Assembly: GCA_963776665.1 (NCBI GenBank)
Contig: CAVZNQ010000038.1
Span: 275,252 to 339,251, forward strand
Length of the DNA stretch: 64,000 bases
Direction of reading: 5' to 3'
Origin: Roseiarcus sp963776665
Lineage (GTDB): Bacteria; Pseudomonadota; Alphaproteobacteria; Rhizobiales; Beijerinckiaceae
The notes under the pieces are model-generated. The model worked only from the letters and a program-made list of their open reading frames with translations, ran no database searches and was not told the origin of the DNA. How positions within the stretch are numbered: position 1 is the stretch's first letter; the number at the start of each line of letters is the position of its first letter. This document shows positions 1-7,031 of this stretch, piece by piece. The position numbers and the translations under genes were made by a program.

Positions 1-267
1 GGTTTGACCCGAGGTTTCGCCCTTGCGCCACAGGCTGTTTCGCGAGCGCGACCAGTAATGGAGCGCGCCGGTCGCGAGCGTCGCGCGCAACGCGGCCTCG
101 TTCATGTGGGCGACCATCAGAACGTCGCCGCGCGATGCGTCTACCGTGACGCAGGTCGCGAGGCCGTCCGCGCCGAATTTGGGCTTGAACGTCAAGCCCT
201 CCTCACGATCGCCCGTCCCGCCAGGCTCGCGGCCGACCTTGGCTTTCAATCTGGCGTTATCGTCCAT
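1..267 (-). CDS. hisI: phosphoribosyl-AMP cyclohydrolase, 5' part (3' end outside window)
   Basis: Third step of histidine synthesis: opens the adenine ring of phosphoribosyl-AMP in the cytoplasm. Reading leftwards from ATG at 267 the frame stays open for 89 codons to the window edge. It shows the family motifs DVLMVAHMNEAAL and YWSRSRNSLWRKGETSG. The zinc and catalytic cysteines of HisI lie further downstream, outside the window, so integrity cannot be judged. A second in-frame ATG at 273 is an alternative start. It is divergent from the IscU-like gene at 370. Confidence 0.9.
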   Translation of the reverse strand, partial: MDDNARLKAKVGREPGGTGDREEGLTFKPKFGADGLATCVTVDASRGDVLMVAHMNEAALRATLATGALHYWSRSRNSLWRKGETSGQT

Positions 268-369
268 CCGCATCTCTCGTTGGCGCGAAGATCCGGCTCG
301 CGCCATCTCAAAGGCCTCGATTTCGGCTTTCTCGCCTCCTATATAGCGCAGACCGAAGATCGGGCCAGG

Positions 370-828
370 ATGATCGACGACATCTACAATCGGCGCGTGC
401 TTGAGCTGGCGGCGAATATTCCCCGGCTTGGCCGGCTCGCGCATCCAGACGCCACCGCCAGGGCGCACTCGCGGCTGTGCGGCTCGACGGTCGTGGTCGA
501 CCTTCGCGTCGAGGATGGACGGGTGGTCGATTTCGCCCATGACGTGAAGGCTTGCGCGCTCGGCCAGGCTTCATCGTCGCTGATGGCGCGCCACGTGGTC
601 GGCGCGACGGCCGAGGAGCTCCATGCTTTGCGCGATCAGATGACCCGGATGCTGAAGGCCGACGGTCCGCCGCCAGGCGGCAAATGGGCCGAATTCGCCG
701 TTCTGGAGCCGGTGCGCGCCTACAAGGCCCGCCATGCGTCCACTCTGTTGACGTTCGACGCGGTCGCCGACGCGCTCGGTCAGATCGCCGCGCGCGATGT
801 GACGCAAGAGGCTGCGCCGGCGCGGTGA
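370..828 (+). CDS. IscU/NifU-like iron-sulfur cluster scaffold protein
   Basis: A 152-residue protein of the NifU N-terminal/IscU family, which builds Fe-S clusters for transfer to apoproteins. It starts with MIDDIYNRRVLELAANI; two conserved cysteines are visible (RLCGST near residue 37 and KACALGQASSS near residue 61). The place where IscU normally carries its third cysteine (HCSVLA) reads HASTLL, so one ligand is missing. This agrees with the shorter alphaproteobacterial scaffold-like proteins found beside yidD and folE. The in-frame region before ATG 370 overlaps hisI on the other strand, so the later start is preferred. Its stop overlaps the yidD start, implying translational coupling. 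Confidence 0.85.
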   Translation: MIDDIYNRRVLELAANIPRLGRLAHPDATARAHSRLCGSTVVVDLRVEDGRVVDFAHDVKACALGQASSSLMARHVVGATAEELHALRDQMTRMLKADGPPPGGKWAEFAVLEPVRAYKARHASTLLTFDAVADALGQIAARDVTQEAAPAR

Positions 829-1127
829 GTGCGCTTGTCCTCGCCCCGCGCCGCGCCGCCCGGGCGCTGATCCGCTTCTACCAGCTCACGCTCTCTGGCC
901 TGCTCGGCCGGGAGTGCCGGTATTTGCCGACCTGCTCGGCCTATGCGGACGAAGCGATCCAGCAGCATGGCCTGTGGGCGGGCTCCTGGATGGGGCTGGC
1001 GCGTGTGTGCCGCTGCCACCCGTGGGGCGGCTCGGGCTACGATCCGCCGCCCCAGCGGCTCGCGCCGCGCGCCTCCTGGGCGCGCCCGTGGCGCTACGGA
1101 ATCTGGCGTTCGTCCCGCCAATCATAG
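825..1127 (+). CDS. yidD: membrane protein insertion efficiency factor YidD
   Basis: A 100-residue YidD (DUF37) protein, a small membrane-associated factor that assists YidC-dependent insertion of inner-membrane proteins. The diagnostic segment LIRFYQLTLSG followed by CRYLPTCSAYADEAI, with its conserved cysteines, is complete, and the CRCHPWGGSGYDP block follows. The start is GTG at 825, overlapping the TGA of the IscU-like gene (826-828). In many bacteria yidD sits with rnpA and yidC; here it follows an Fe-S scaffold gene, a known alphaproteobacterial arrangement. Confidence 0.9.
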   Translation: MSALVLAPRRAARALIRFYQLTLSGLLGRECRYLPTCSAYADEAIQQHGLWAGSWMGLARVCRCHPWGGSGYDPPPQRLAPRASWARPWRYGIWRSSRQS

Positions 1128-1206
1128 GCGGCGAGCCTTGCCTCTGCGGCTCCCGCCCACTATGGACTGGCGCTGTTCCAAAGCCAGCCCTCGAGAGACT
1201 TGATCC

Positions 1207-1695
1207 ATGGCCGAGCCGCGCCGGGCTGCCGTATCCACGCCTCGTATCGAGGGCGGCCGTTTCCTCATCGTCGAGGCGCGCTACTACGACGCGATCGGCG
1301 CCAGTCTGCTCGCAGGCGCAACCCGCGCGCTCGAGGCCGCCGGCGCGACCCATGATCTGGTCAATGTCGCTGGCGCGCTCGAGATTCCGGCCGCCATGGC
1401 GATCGCCCTCGACGCGGCGAAGGCGGCCGGGCGGCCTTACGACGGCGCGCTCGCGCTCGGCTGCGTCGTCCGGGGAGAGACGTTTCATTTCGAAATCGTC
1501 GCGGGCGAGTCGGCGCGGGCGCTGATGGATATGTCGGTCGAGCGGAAGCTCGCGCTCGGCAACGGCATTCTCACCACCAACACGATCGCTCAGGCCGAGG
1601 AGCGCGCCGATCCCGAGCGGGGCGACAAGGGCGGCGAAGCGGCGCGGGCGGCGATCGGCCTTGCCGGTCTTCACCGCCGGCTCGCCCGCCGATGA
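1207..1695 (+). CDS. ribH: 6,7-dimethyl-8-ribityllumazine synthase
   Basis: Penultimate step of riboflavin synthesis: condenses 5-amino-6-ribitylaminouracil with dihydroxybutanone phosphate. 162 residues, the normal length. Visible motifs are RFLIVEARYYDAI at the N terminus, the substrate-binding VAGALEIPAAM, the catalytic-loop region LGCVVRGETFHFEIVAGES, and GILTTNT near the C terminus. It overlaps nusB by four bases (ATGA at 1692), the usual ribH-nusB coupling. The ribE/ribBA genes often found upstream are not here, so the rest of the pathway must lie elsewhere. Confidence 0.95.
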   Translation: MAEPRRAAVSTPRIEGGRFLIVEARYYDAIGASLLAGATRALEAAGATHDLVNVAGALEIPAAMAIALDAAKAAGRPYDGALALGCVVRGETFHFEIVAGESARALMDMSVERKLALGNGILTTNTIAQAEERADPERGDKGGEAARAAIGLAGLHRRLARR

Positions 1696-2360
1696 AGAGA
1701 TCCGAGCGTCGCTCGGCTGCGCGCCTCGCCGCCTCCCAGGCGCTCTATCAGATGGAGATCGCCGACAAGGGGCTCGCCGACATTCTGGCCGAGTTCGAGG
1801 CGCACTGGATCGGCCATGAGATCGAGGGGGACTCGTATGCCCCCGCCGAGCTTGCGTTCTTTCGCGACGTTGTCTCCGGCGTGCTGCGCGACCAGTTGCC
1901 GATCGACCGCGGCCTCGACGACGCGCTCGCCAAGGGCTGGCCGCTCAAGCGGGTCGAAGCGCTCATGCGCGCGATCCTGCGCGCCGCGTTTTACGAATTG
2001 CGCAACCGCCCCGACGTGCCGGCGCGAGTCGCGGTCACCGAGTACGTCGACGTCGCCGCCGCCTTCTTCGGCCCCGAGGAGAGCGGCATGATCAACGCCG
2101 TGCTCGATGCGCTGGCCCGCCAGACCCGCCCGGACGAGTTCGAGGCCGGGCGGTGCACGGCACGTCCATTACACCTCGGCCGGGCCCTCCAATCCGAATT
2201 TACCCAAATCCGCCCAAGCCGGGCCAAACTGGGCCAAGACAAATCAAAGGAAAGGGCTCGGATTCCTTGGATCTCTTGTCCGGATCGGGCCTTTTCAACG
2301 GGTTATGCTGACCCCCGGCTGTTTTTCTTTTTCGGCTCGATGGCCACGCGCCCGATGTGA
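1692..2360 (+). CDS. nusB: transcription antitermination factor NusB with an abnormal C-terminal extension
   Basis: NusB binds boxA RNA with NusE (S10) to support antitermination of rRNA operons. The first ~153 residues are a normal NusB: RSAARLAASQALYQMEI at the N terminus and VAVTEYVDVAAAFFGPEESG with INAVLDALARQ near the usual end. The frame then continues for about 69 residues of atypical sequence (to FFFFGSMATRPM). The coding frame has run into an interspersed repeat that starts about 2190 and occurs again at 41896-42061. The usual NusB stop is therefore lost or displaced. The tail is probably not part of the fold. Confidence 0.9.
   Translation: MKRSERRSAARLAASQALYQMEIADKGLADILAEFEAHWIGHEIEGDSYAPAELAFFRDVVSGVLRDQLPIDRGLDDALAKGWPLKRVEALMRAILRAAFYELRNRPDVPARVAVTEYVDVAAAFFGPEESGMINAVLDALARQTRPDEFEAGRCTARPLHLGRALQSEFTQIRPSRAKLGQDKSKERARIPWISCPDRAFSTGYADPRLFFFFGSMATRPM
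2190..2342 (+). repeat. dispersed intergenic repeat, copy 1
   Basis: About 150 bases that align, with small gaps and perhaps two thirds identity by eye, to the reverse complement of 41896-42061. Shared landmarks in order are CAATCC, CCAAATCC, CAAAGGAAA, GGATT, the ACTTTTCAA/CCTTTTCAA block, GACCCCC, a T-rich run and GGCTC. It starts inside the nusB reading frame and ends in a T-rich stretch, so it may also act as a transcription terminator. Boundaries are approximate. Confidence 0.65.
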
Positions 2361-2886
2361 AAAGCGCCGCCGGCCCGCTCGCTTCCCGCGGCCGGTGGAG
2401 AGATACGTCATGCCGAGGTCAGCTTAGTCTGAATTCTGATTCTCAGCAAGGAAAAGTCGAAAAATCTATCGGGCGGTCAGGTCGCGCGAATCGTCACGGC
2501 GGACGCAGGACTGACCTTCGAGGGCGAAGATTATTTCGGGCGTGACGCAGCGTCATCGCTTGATGAACGACCCTGCCACCACGCCAGTTTACGCAGCGTT
2601 TCCACGCTCAAGAGCTATCGCGGGCGCGACTCGTCGATACGATAGGCAACCGCTTCACGCAGCAGTCGGAACGAGACGGCGCCGATTACGACTGGATAAG
2701 TTCAGCGCGGCTGCACTCTTCCCTTACGCTAGGTCAAGCACAATAGGCGGTCGTTGACGAAATTTCTGTGGATAACCTGCACGGAGGATTCATACTATGT
2801 TAACTATGATGAATCAGTTTGCGTGCGTTTCGCGTGGCTAGCCTCCTGATTCGTGATGCGAAACAAGCCGCCAAGGAGTCGCCGCC
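2361..2886. other. intergenic region downstream of nusB
   Basis: No gene recognised. Around 2440-2645 one forward frame reads somewhat protein-like (containing GGQVARIVTADAG) but lacks a convincing start or ribosome-binding site and matches nothing I know; it may be decayed coding sequence. The last 130 bases probably hold the promoter for the gene at 2887 and a possible leader peptide. Confidence 0.4.
2797..2841 (+). CDS. possible 14-residue leader peptide
   Basis: ATG at 2797 is preceded by a good ribosome-binding site (CGGAGGA, spacing about 8) and opens a 14-codon frame, MLTMMNQFACVSRG, ending in TAG 45 bases before the next gene. The combination of a strong binding site and a tiny frame is what a leader or upstream ORF would look like. 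Nothing else supports translation, so this is speculative. Confidence 0.25.
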   Translation: MLTMMNQFACVSRG

Positions 2887-3276
2887 ATGCCATGGGCCGA
2901 CCTGTCCGAGGGCTTTTCCGGTCTCAAGCAATGGTCCGAGCCGGTCATCTACGACCGCCTGATCGCCGCTTATCGTAAGCTGATCAGCGACCACGAGCTT
3001 TCGCGCAATCTGACCCGCCTTCACGCCCGGGTCTGGCGCGCTCTCATTCGCGGCGACATGGCGGAGTTCGCGGACATGCGCGAAGCCCTGGTCGGCGCGC
3101 TCGCGCCCTGCAGTCTAACGCTCGATCATCTGGCCGAGGTCGACGGCGAGATCATGATCGAACTCCTCGACGTGGTGATGGCGCGCTATAACCGCTCCCA
3201 CCGCACCGCGAGAGCCTACCATCTTGCCCTGATGGACCTCGCCGGCCGGCTGCGGCCAATGCGGCTTGCGGCGTAA
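2887..3276 (+). CDS. uncharacterised helical protein
   Basis: A 129-residue protein without a signal peptide or membrane segment. It is preceded by AAGGAG nine bases before ATG 2887, which makes the start secure. The composition suggests mostly alpha-helix (IYDRLIAAYRKLI, HARVWRALIRGDMAEF, LLDVVMARYNRSHR). The overall pattern faintly recalls helical sensor domains placed before signalling modules, but I cannot assign a family and no partner domain is attached. It stands alone between nusB and a transporter gene. Confidence 0.65.
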   Translation: MPWADLSEGFSGLKQWSEPVIYDRLIAAYRKLISDHELSRNLTRLHARVWRALIRGDMAEFADMREALVGALAPCSLTLDHLAEVDGEIMIELLDVVMARYNRSHRTARAYHLALMDLAGRLRPMRLAA

Positions 3277-3500
3277 CTCTCGTCTCGGCTCCAGAGTCGA
3301 AACCCCAATCATCCGCTACTATGGCGACCGCTTCGGGCGGCGACGCGCTATGCGGGGATTTCCCGGAAAAGAAGGGAATCGACGCGATAGCCGTCCTTCG
3401 GCTCTCGAGCGCAGGGCAGCCCCGCGGCCCGCCTCGCCGGCGCCTTGTTGATGCAGACGTTTGTTCGCAGGCGCCATCGCCTTTGCTGGAAGACGCGGAA

Positions 3501-4454
3501 ATGGAAATCGCCGATCTCATCCTGCCCGTATTCGCGGTGATCGTGACCGGATGGGTCGCGGGCTACGTCGGCTACGTCTCGCGCGACTTGTCCGATTCCT
3601 TGATTCACTTCGCCTATAACGTCGCAATGCCGGCGCTCCTGATCGTCACGATCGCCCAAGAACCCGCACGCTCCCTGCTGGCCTGGCGGTTCCTGGTCGC
3701 GTTCGGCGGCGGGTCGCTTCTATGTTTCGCGATCGTCTTCCTGCTGGCGCGCGCCTGGAGCGGCCCCGGCGTCGCCGCCCCGGCGATGCAGGGCTGGACG
3801 GCGTCGATGACCAACACCGGCTTCGTGGCGCTGCCGATTCTGCAGGCGACCTATGGGTCGCGCGCGGTGCTGCCGGCAGCCATTGCAACCGTTTTTGTCG
3901 CAGTCGTCATGTTTCCCGCCGCCGTGGTCATGCAGGAGCTCGATTTCAGCCACTCTCAAAAATCGCAATTCGCGCCAGCCATTCTGGCCCGCCACGTCAT
4001 CCTCAATCCGATGGTCCTTTCGACCTTGATCGGCGTCGCCTGGTCCGCGTCCGGCGCTCCGATGCCCGGAATCGTGAGCGGGTATCTCCACATTCTCGCC
4101 GACGCCCTCACCGCATGCGCGCTGTTCGCGATCGGCCTTGGCGTGTCGATCGAGGGCCTGCGCGCCAATCTCAGCCGTTCGGCCGCGCTCGCGTTCGTCA
4201 AGCTCGTCGCCATGCCGTTCATTGTTCTGGGCCTCGCGATCGGACTTCGGCTCGAACCTCTCTATTTGATCGCGGCCGTGATCTGCGCCGCGGTTCCCAC
4301 AGCCAAGACGGTCTATATTCTTGCCGGCGAATACCATTGCGAGGAGTCGCTCGTCGCAGCGACGGTCTCGATGACGACGCTGTGTTCGATCGGCACGCTG
4401 ATCTTATGGATCTACGCTCTGGCGAAATTCTTTCCGCTCGGGGGCGTCAGCTGA
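3501..4454 (+). CDS. AEC-family (auxin efflux carrier-like) permease
   Basis: A 317-residue inner-membrane carrier of the AEC family, whose bacterial members export or import small organic acids such as malate or malonate. About ten hydrophobic segments are visible. Features typical of the family are the N-terminal ILPVFAVIVTGWVAGY, the central GWTASMTNTGFVALPIL and the C-terminal AAVPTAKTVYILA. The frame is open from 3321, but the earlier part is not membrane-like; ATG 3501 starts directly before the first membrane segment. The substrate cannot be inferred from sequence or neighbours. Confidence 0.85.
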   Translation: MEIADLILPVFAVIVTGWVAGYVGYVSRDLSDSLIHFAYNVAMPALLIVTIAQEPARSLLAWRFLVAFGGGSLLCFAIVFLLARAWSGPGVAAPAMQGWTASMTNTGFVALPILQATYGSRAVLPAAIATVFVAVVMFPAAVVMQELDFSHSQKSQFAPAILARHVILNPMVLSTLIGVAWSASGAPMPGIVSGYLHILADALTACALFAIGLGVSIEGLRANLSRSAALAFVKLVAMPFIVLGLAIGLRLEPLYLIAAVICAAVPTAKTVYILAGEYHCEESLVAATVSMTTLCSIGTLILWIYALAKFFPLGGVS

Positions 4455-4548
4455 TCGGCTTCCATAAGCGCGGGAAGCGGCTCTTCCCGCGCCTTGCCGG
4501 TTCGTCCAAGGCTCCGGTGAAGCGAGATTGCTTGCCGGCGAAAACCCC

Positions 4549-5721
4549 TCAATGGAGGATAGGCGGCGAGCCAAGACCGGTCATCACGAACTGGAACTTC
4601 TCGTTGTCCGAAACAACGCTACGGTCGGTCGTGAAGAACTCCCCCTCCGGCGCCTGATACTGACCGACGAAGAACCCTTTGATGGTCTGTATCGTGTACT
4701 TGCAGTTGCCGAGGTCGGTGATAGTGAATTTCTCCCATCCCAGAACCTGCGTCGCATCGGTGTGGAAGATATCGGTGATGCTGTCGATGCAGGCGCCCGG
4801 AAAGCCGGGATGGCAGTGTATATATTCTTGCACCTCGCCGCCGCCGCCGAGCGCGGTGACAAAATTCGAGCCGTTCGATGTCTGCAGCGCGTAGGTCCCG
4901 TCCGGCTGGCGGATCAACTTGAACCGCGACTCCGGCCATCCGCCATATCCCGTTGCGACCGCGTTGCTGACGGCGCCGCCGCCGCCCGGCGCCGAGAGCG
5001 CCCAGCCGTCGAAGGGAACGACATTGGGGATGATGAAATATTCGATTCCCGACCCCAGGTCCCCGCACTTCACCGGCCTGAACTCCTCCCATGTTCCGAC
5101 ATTCGTGGCGTCGGTGTGGATGGCGTCTTCGTATTGTCCTCCGGCGCCGACGGCGGTGACGTCCCTTTTGCCGATGGTGTAGAGCTCGTAATAGGTAGCG
5201 CCAGAGCTTATCAGGCTTAGATCGTTCATACGGAATTGCTCCCAGCCCCGAATCTGGGTCGCATCGGTATGCAGGGCGTCCGAGGTCATGCCGCCGCCGT
5301 TGACCGCGGTGACGAAGTTACCTGACGCTGTCTGGAAGCTCTTGTCGAACGCGGTCACCGCCGGGTCGGCCACGACGATCCTGAATTTCTCCCACGGCCC
5401 GGCCGAAGTCGCTTCGGTGATGATCGTCGGAGCGTCGGAACGCCCTCCGCCGCTGATAGCGGTGAGGTAGTACCCCTTCTTGGTTCGGAACGCGAATTCG
5501 CCTGGAAGGGTGGATGACTGCGCGTAGGCTACAGTGGGAAGGCCCGCGAGCGCCACGATCAGCGCCAGGCTCGGCAGGATTGTTCCAGGCAGAAGCCTTT
5601 TCCTTCCGCACGGCGGGACGGCGTTCGTGAGACCCGGGAGCGGCCGATCATGTCGATGGCGCCGTTCAAGACCTTGGCCCGGTAAGCGCGAGTTCCCGAG
5701 ATCGGGATGTGCGATCGCCAT
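4549..5721 (-). CDS. secreted fascin-like beta-trefoil repeat protein
   Basis: A 390-residue protein beginning at ATG 5721, with a strong AGGAG ribosome-binding site about six bases upstream. A hydrophobic stretch near residues 47-67 ending in VAYAQS looks like a signal peptide, although it sits behind an unusually long charged N terminus. The mature part contains six repeats of the form GxYxTAxxGGG followed by HTDATxxxWExF, the fascin-type beta-trefoil pattern. Six repeats would make two trefoils. Such domains bind carbohydrates or proteins; no catalytic residues are apparent. The binding partner is unknown and no neighbouring gene suggests one. Confidence 0.75.
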   Translation of the reverse strand: MAIAHPDLGNSRLPGQGLERRHRHDRPLPGLTNAVPPCGRKRLLPGTILPSLALIVALAGLPTVAYAQSSTLPGEFAFRTKKGYYLTAISGGGRSDAPTIITEATSAGPWEKFRIVVADPAVTAFDKSFQTASGNFVTAVNGGGMTSDALHTDATQIRGWEQFRMNDLSLISSGATYYELYTIGKRDVTAVGAGGQYEDAIHTDATNVGTWEEFRPVKCGDLGSGIEYFIIPNVVPFDGWALSAPGGGGAVSNAVATGYGGWPESRFKLIRQPDGTYALQTSNGSNFVTALGGGGEVQEYIHCHPGFPGACIDSITDIFHTDATQVLGWEKFTITDLGNCKYTIQTIKGFFVGQYQAPEGEFFTTDRSVVSDNEKFQFVMTGLGSPPILH

Positions 5722-5903
5722 GCTGTTCTCCTGTAAGGATGAACTGACCCCGAGACACCCTACTTCCGTCCCGGCAGCTTGCACTGTGAGCTCAATCACC
5801 TTTCTGCGGAAGAATATCAGCCGCGGACTTTGACGCCTGCAAGGCGGCTGTTCAAAGGACAATGACGGGCGCGCGGGCAGCCGTTCCTGATCTCGTTTCG
5901 ATC

Positions 5904-6614
5904 CTACAGCTGCTCCCTCAGCCGCTTGCCGCGCAACTGGCGATAGAACGGGCGGGGGCGGCGTTTGTCGAGGCCGGCGTCGAGCGCCTGGGCGAGGTCG
6001 GCCAGCGCGGCGCGGGTGATGTCGGGCAGGTCGAGGTTCAGCGCCTCGTTGAGCGGCGTCCAGACGAGCTCGACCAGTTCGGCCTCGGGATGGACGGCGC
6101 CCTCGACGCGCCTCGCGACGCAAGCCGCGTCGGCGATGAGGAAGCGGGCGTCGAAGCGCCGGGGGCGGCCGGGCGGGGTGATCGCGCGGGCGAGAAAGTC
6201 GATGGCGTCGAGCGCCGGATAGACGCCGGTCGCCGCGAACCGGGTCCAGGCCCCGGGCGGGGGATTTTCGGGCGCGCCATAGTCGGGGACGCCGATCGCG
6301 AGTCCGGTTTCCTCGAATGTCTCGCGGATCGCCGCCAACGCCAGCGCGCGGGCGAAATGCGGCGACGGTCGGCGCACCCGGGCGTTGAGCTTCGCCTCGA
6401 CGTGGGGATCGAGCGCGCCGGCGGCGGCCATGCGCCGGTCCTCCGGCTCGACCCGGCCGCCGGGAAAGACAAATTTGCCTGGCATGAAGCGATGTCCCGC
6501 GTGCCGCTTGCCCATCAGCACCCGGGGACCGCCGCGCTCCGACCGTTCGACCAGAATAAGCGTCGCCGCGTCGCGCGGGCGAAGCGCGCGATCGGACCCG
6601 GCAGCCTCGGTCAC
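5904..6614 (-). CDS. NUDIX hydrolase
   Basis: A 236-residue NUDIX protein, probably hydrolysing a nucleoside diphosphate linked to another moiety. It contains GKFVFPGGRVEPED and, after an insertion of about 30 residues, the core REtfEETG (AIRETFEETGLAIG). The Nudix box is thus split by an insertion, as in alphaproteobacterial NUDIX proteins of the CoA pyrophosphatase-like/NUDT19-like group. GTG at 6614 overlaps the TGA that ends the restored DUF983 frame (6611-6613), so the two genes are coupled. Substrate unknown. Confidence 0.85.
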   Translation of the reverse strand: MTEAAGSDRALRPRDAATLILVERSERGGPRVLMGKRHAGHRFMPGKFVFPGGRVEPEDRRMAAAGALDPHVEAKLNARVRRPSPHFARALALAAIRETFEETGLAIGVPDYGAPENPPPGAWTRFAATGVYPALDAIDFLARAITPPGRPRRFDARFLIADAACVARRVEGAVHPEAELVELVWTPLNEALNLDLPDITRAALADLAQALDAGLDKRRPRPFYRQLRGKRLREQL

Positions 6615-7031
6615 GTCCGGTCGGCTTCGGCGCCGAAGCCGTGCATGCCCATGGCCCATTGCTGGCCGATGACGGCGCCCTTGGCGCGAGGCAGGATGAG
6701 GAGGCTCGCAGAGCACGGTCACCGTCAGCCAGAACGCGGCCACCCAGAGAAGCGAGGAGTGCGGCCACAGCTCCTCGGAGAGCAGGATGCCGGCGCCGAC
6801 CCCGTGGGCGACGATCAGGAGCGTGAGATAGGCCGGCGCATCGTCGGCGCGCTGATGACTCATGTCCTCGTTGCAGATCTTGCAGGTGCTGACGACCTTG
6901 AGATAGGAGCGGAACAGTTGACCCCGGCCGCAGGCCGGGCATCGGCCGAAGAAGCCGCGGGTGATCGCGGTGCGCAGCGGACGCTTGGGCCGAGGGGTGG
7001 GAATGCGCCAGAAGCGCGTCATGTCGTTCAT
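6611..7031 (-). pseudogene. DUF983 membrane protein gene with a +1 frameshift
   Basis: The N-terminal part reads as DUF983: a CPACGRGQLF zinc-ribbon-like motif with CKICNED following, then two membrane segments. Near 6705 the frame is lost. One base further on it reads LLILPRAKGAVIGQQWAMGM and ends in TGA at 6611-6613, the expected DUF983 tail. As given, the frame instead runs on into the NUDIX gene. One extra base near 6705 explains this. ATG 7031 overlaps the rnr stop (ATGA). The lesion may be real or a sequencing error. Function of DUF983 is unknown. Confidence 0.8.

Noticed and set aside
2440..2645. Protein-like forward frame downstream of nusB
   Set aside because: No start codon with a ribosome-binding site and no family resemblance; kept only as a note in the intergenic entry.
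4549..6942. A single 797-codon minus-strand frame
   Set aside because: It fuses the trefoil gene with antisense-free but wrong-frame sequence of the NUDIX and DUF983 genes. The trefoil gene has its own strong ribosome-binding site at 5721, and the upstream part has arginine-rich shadow composition.
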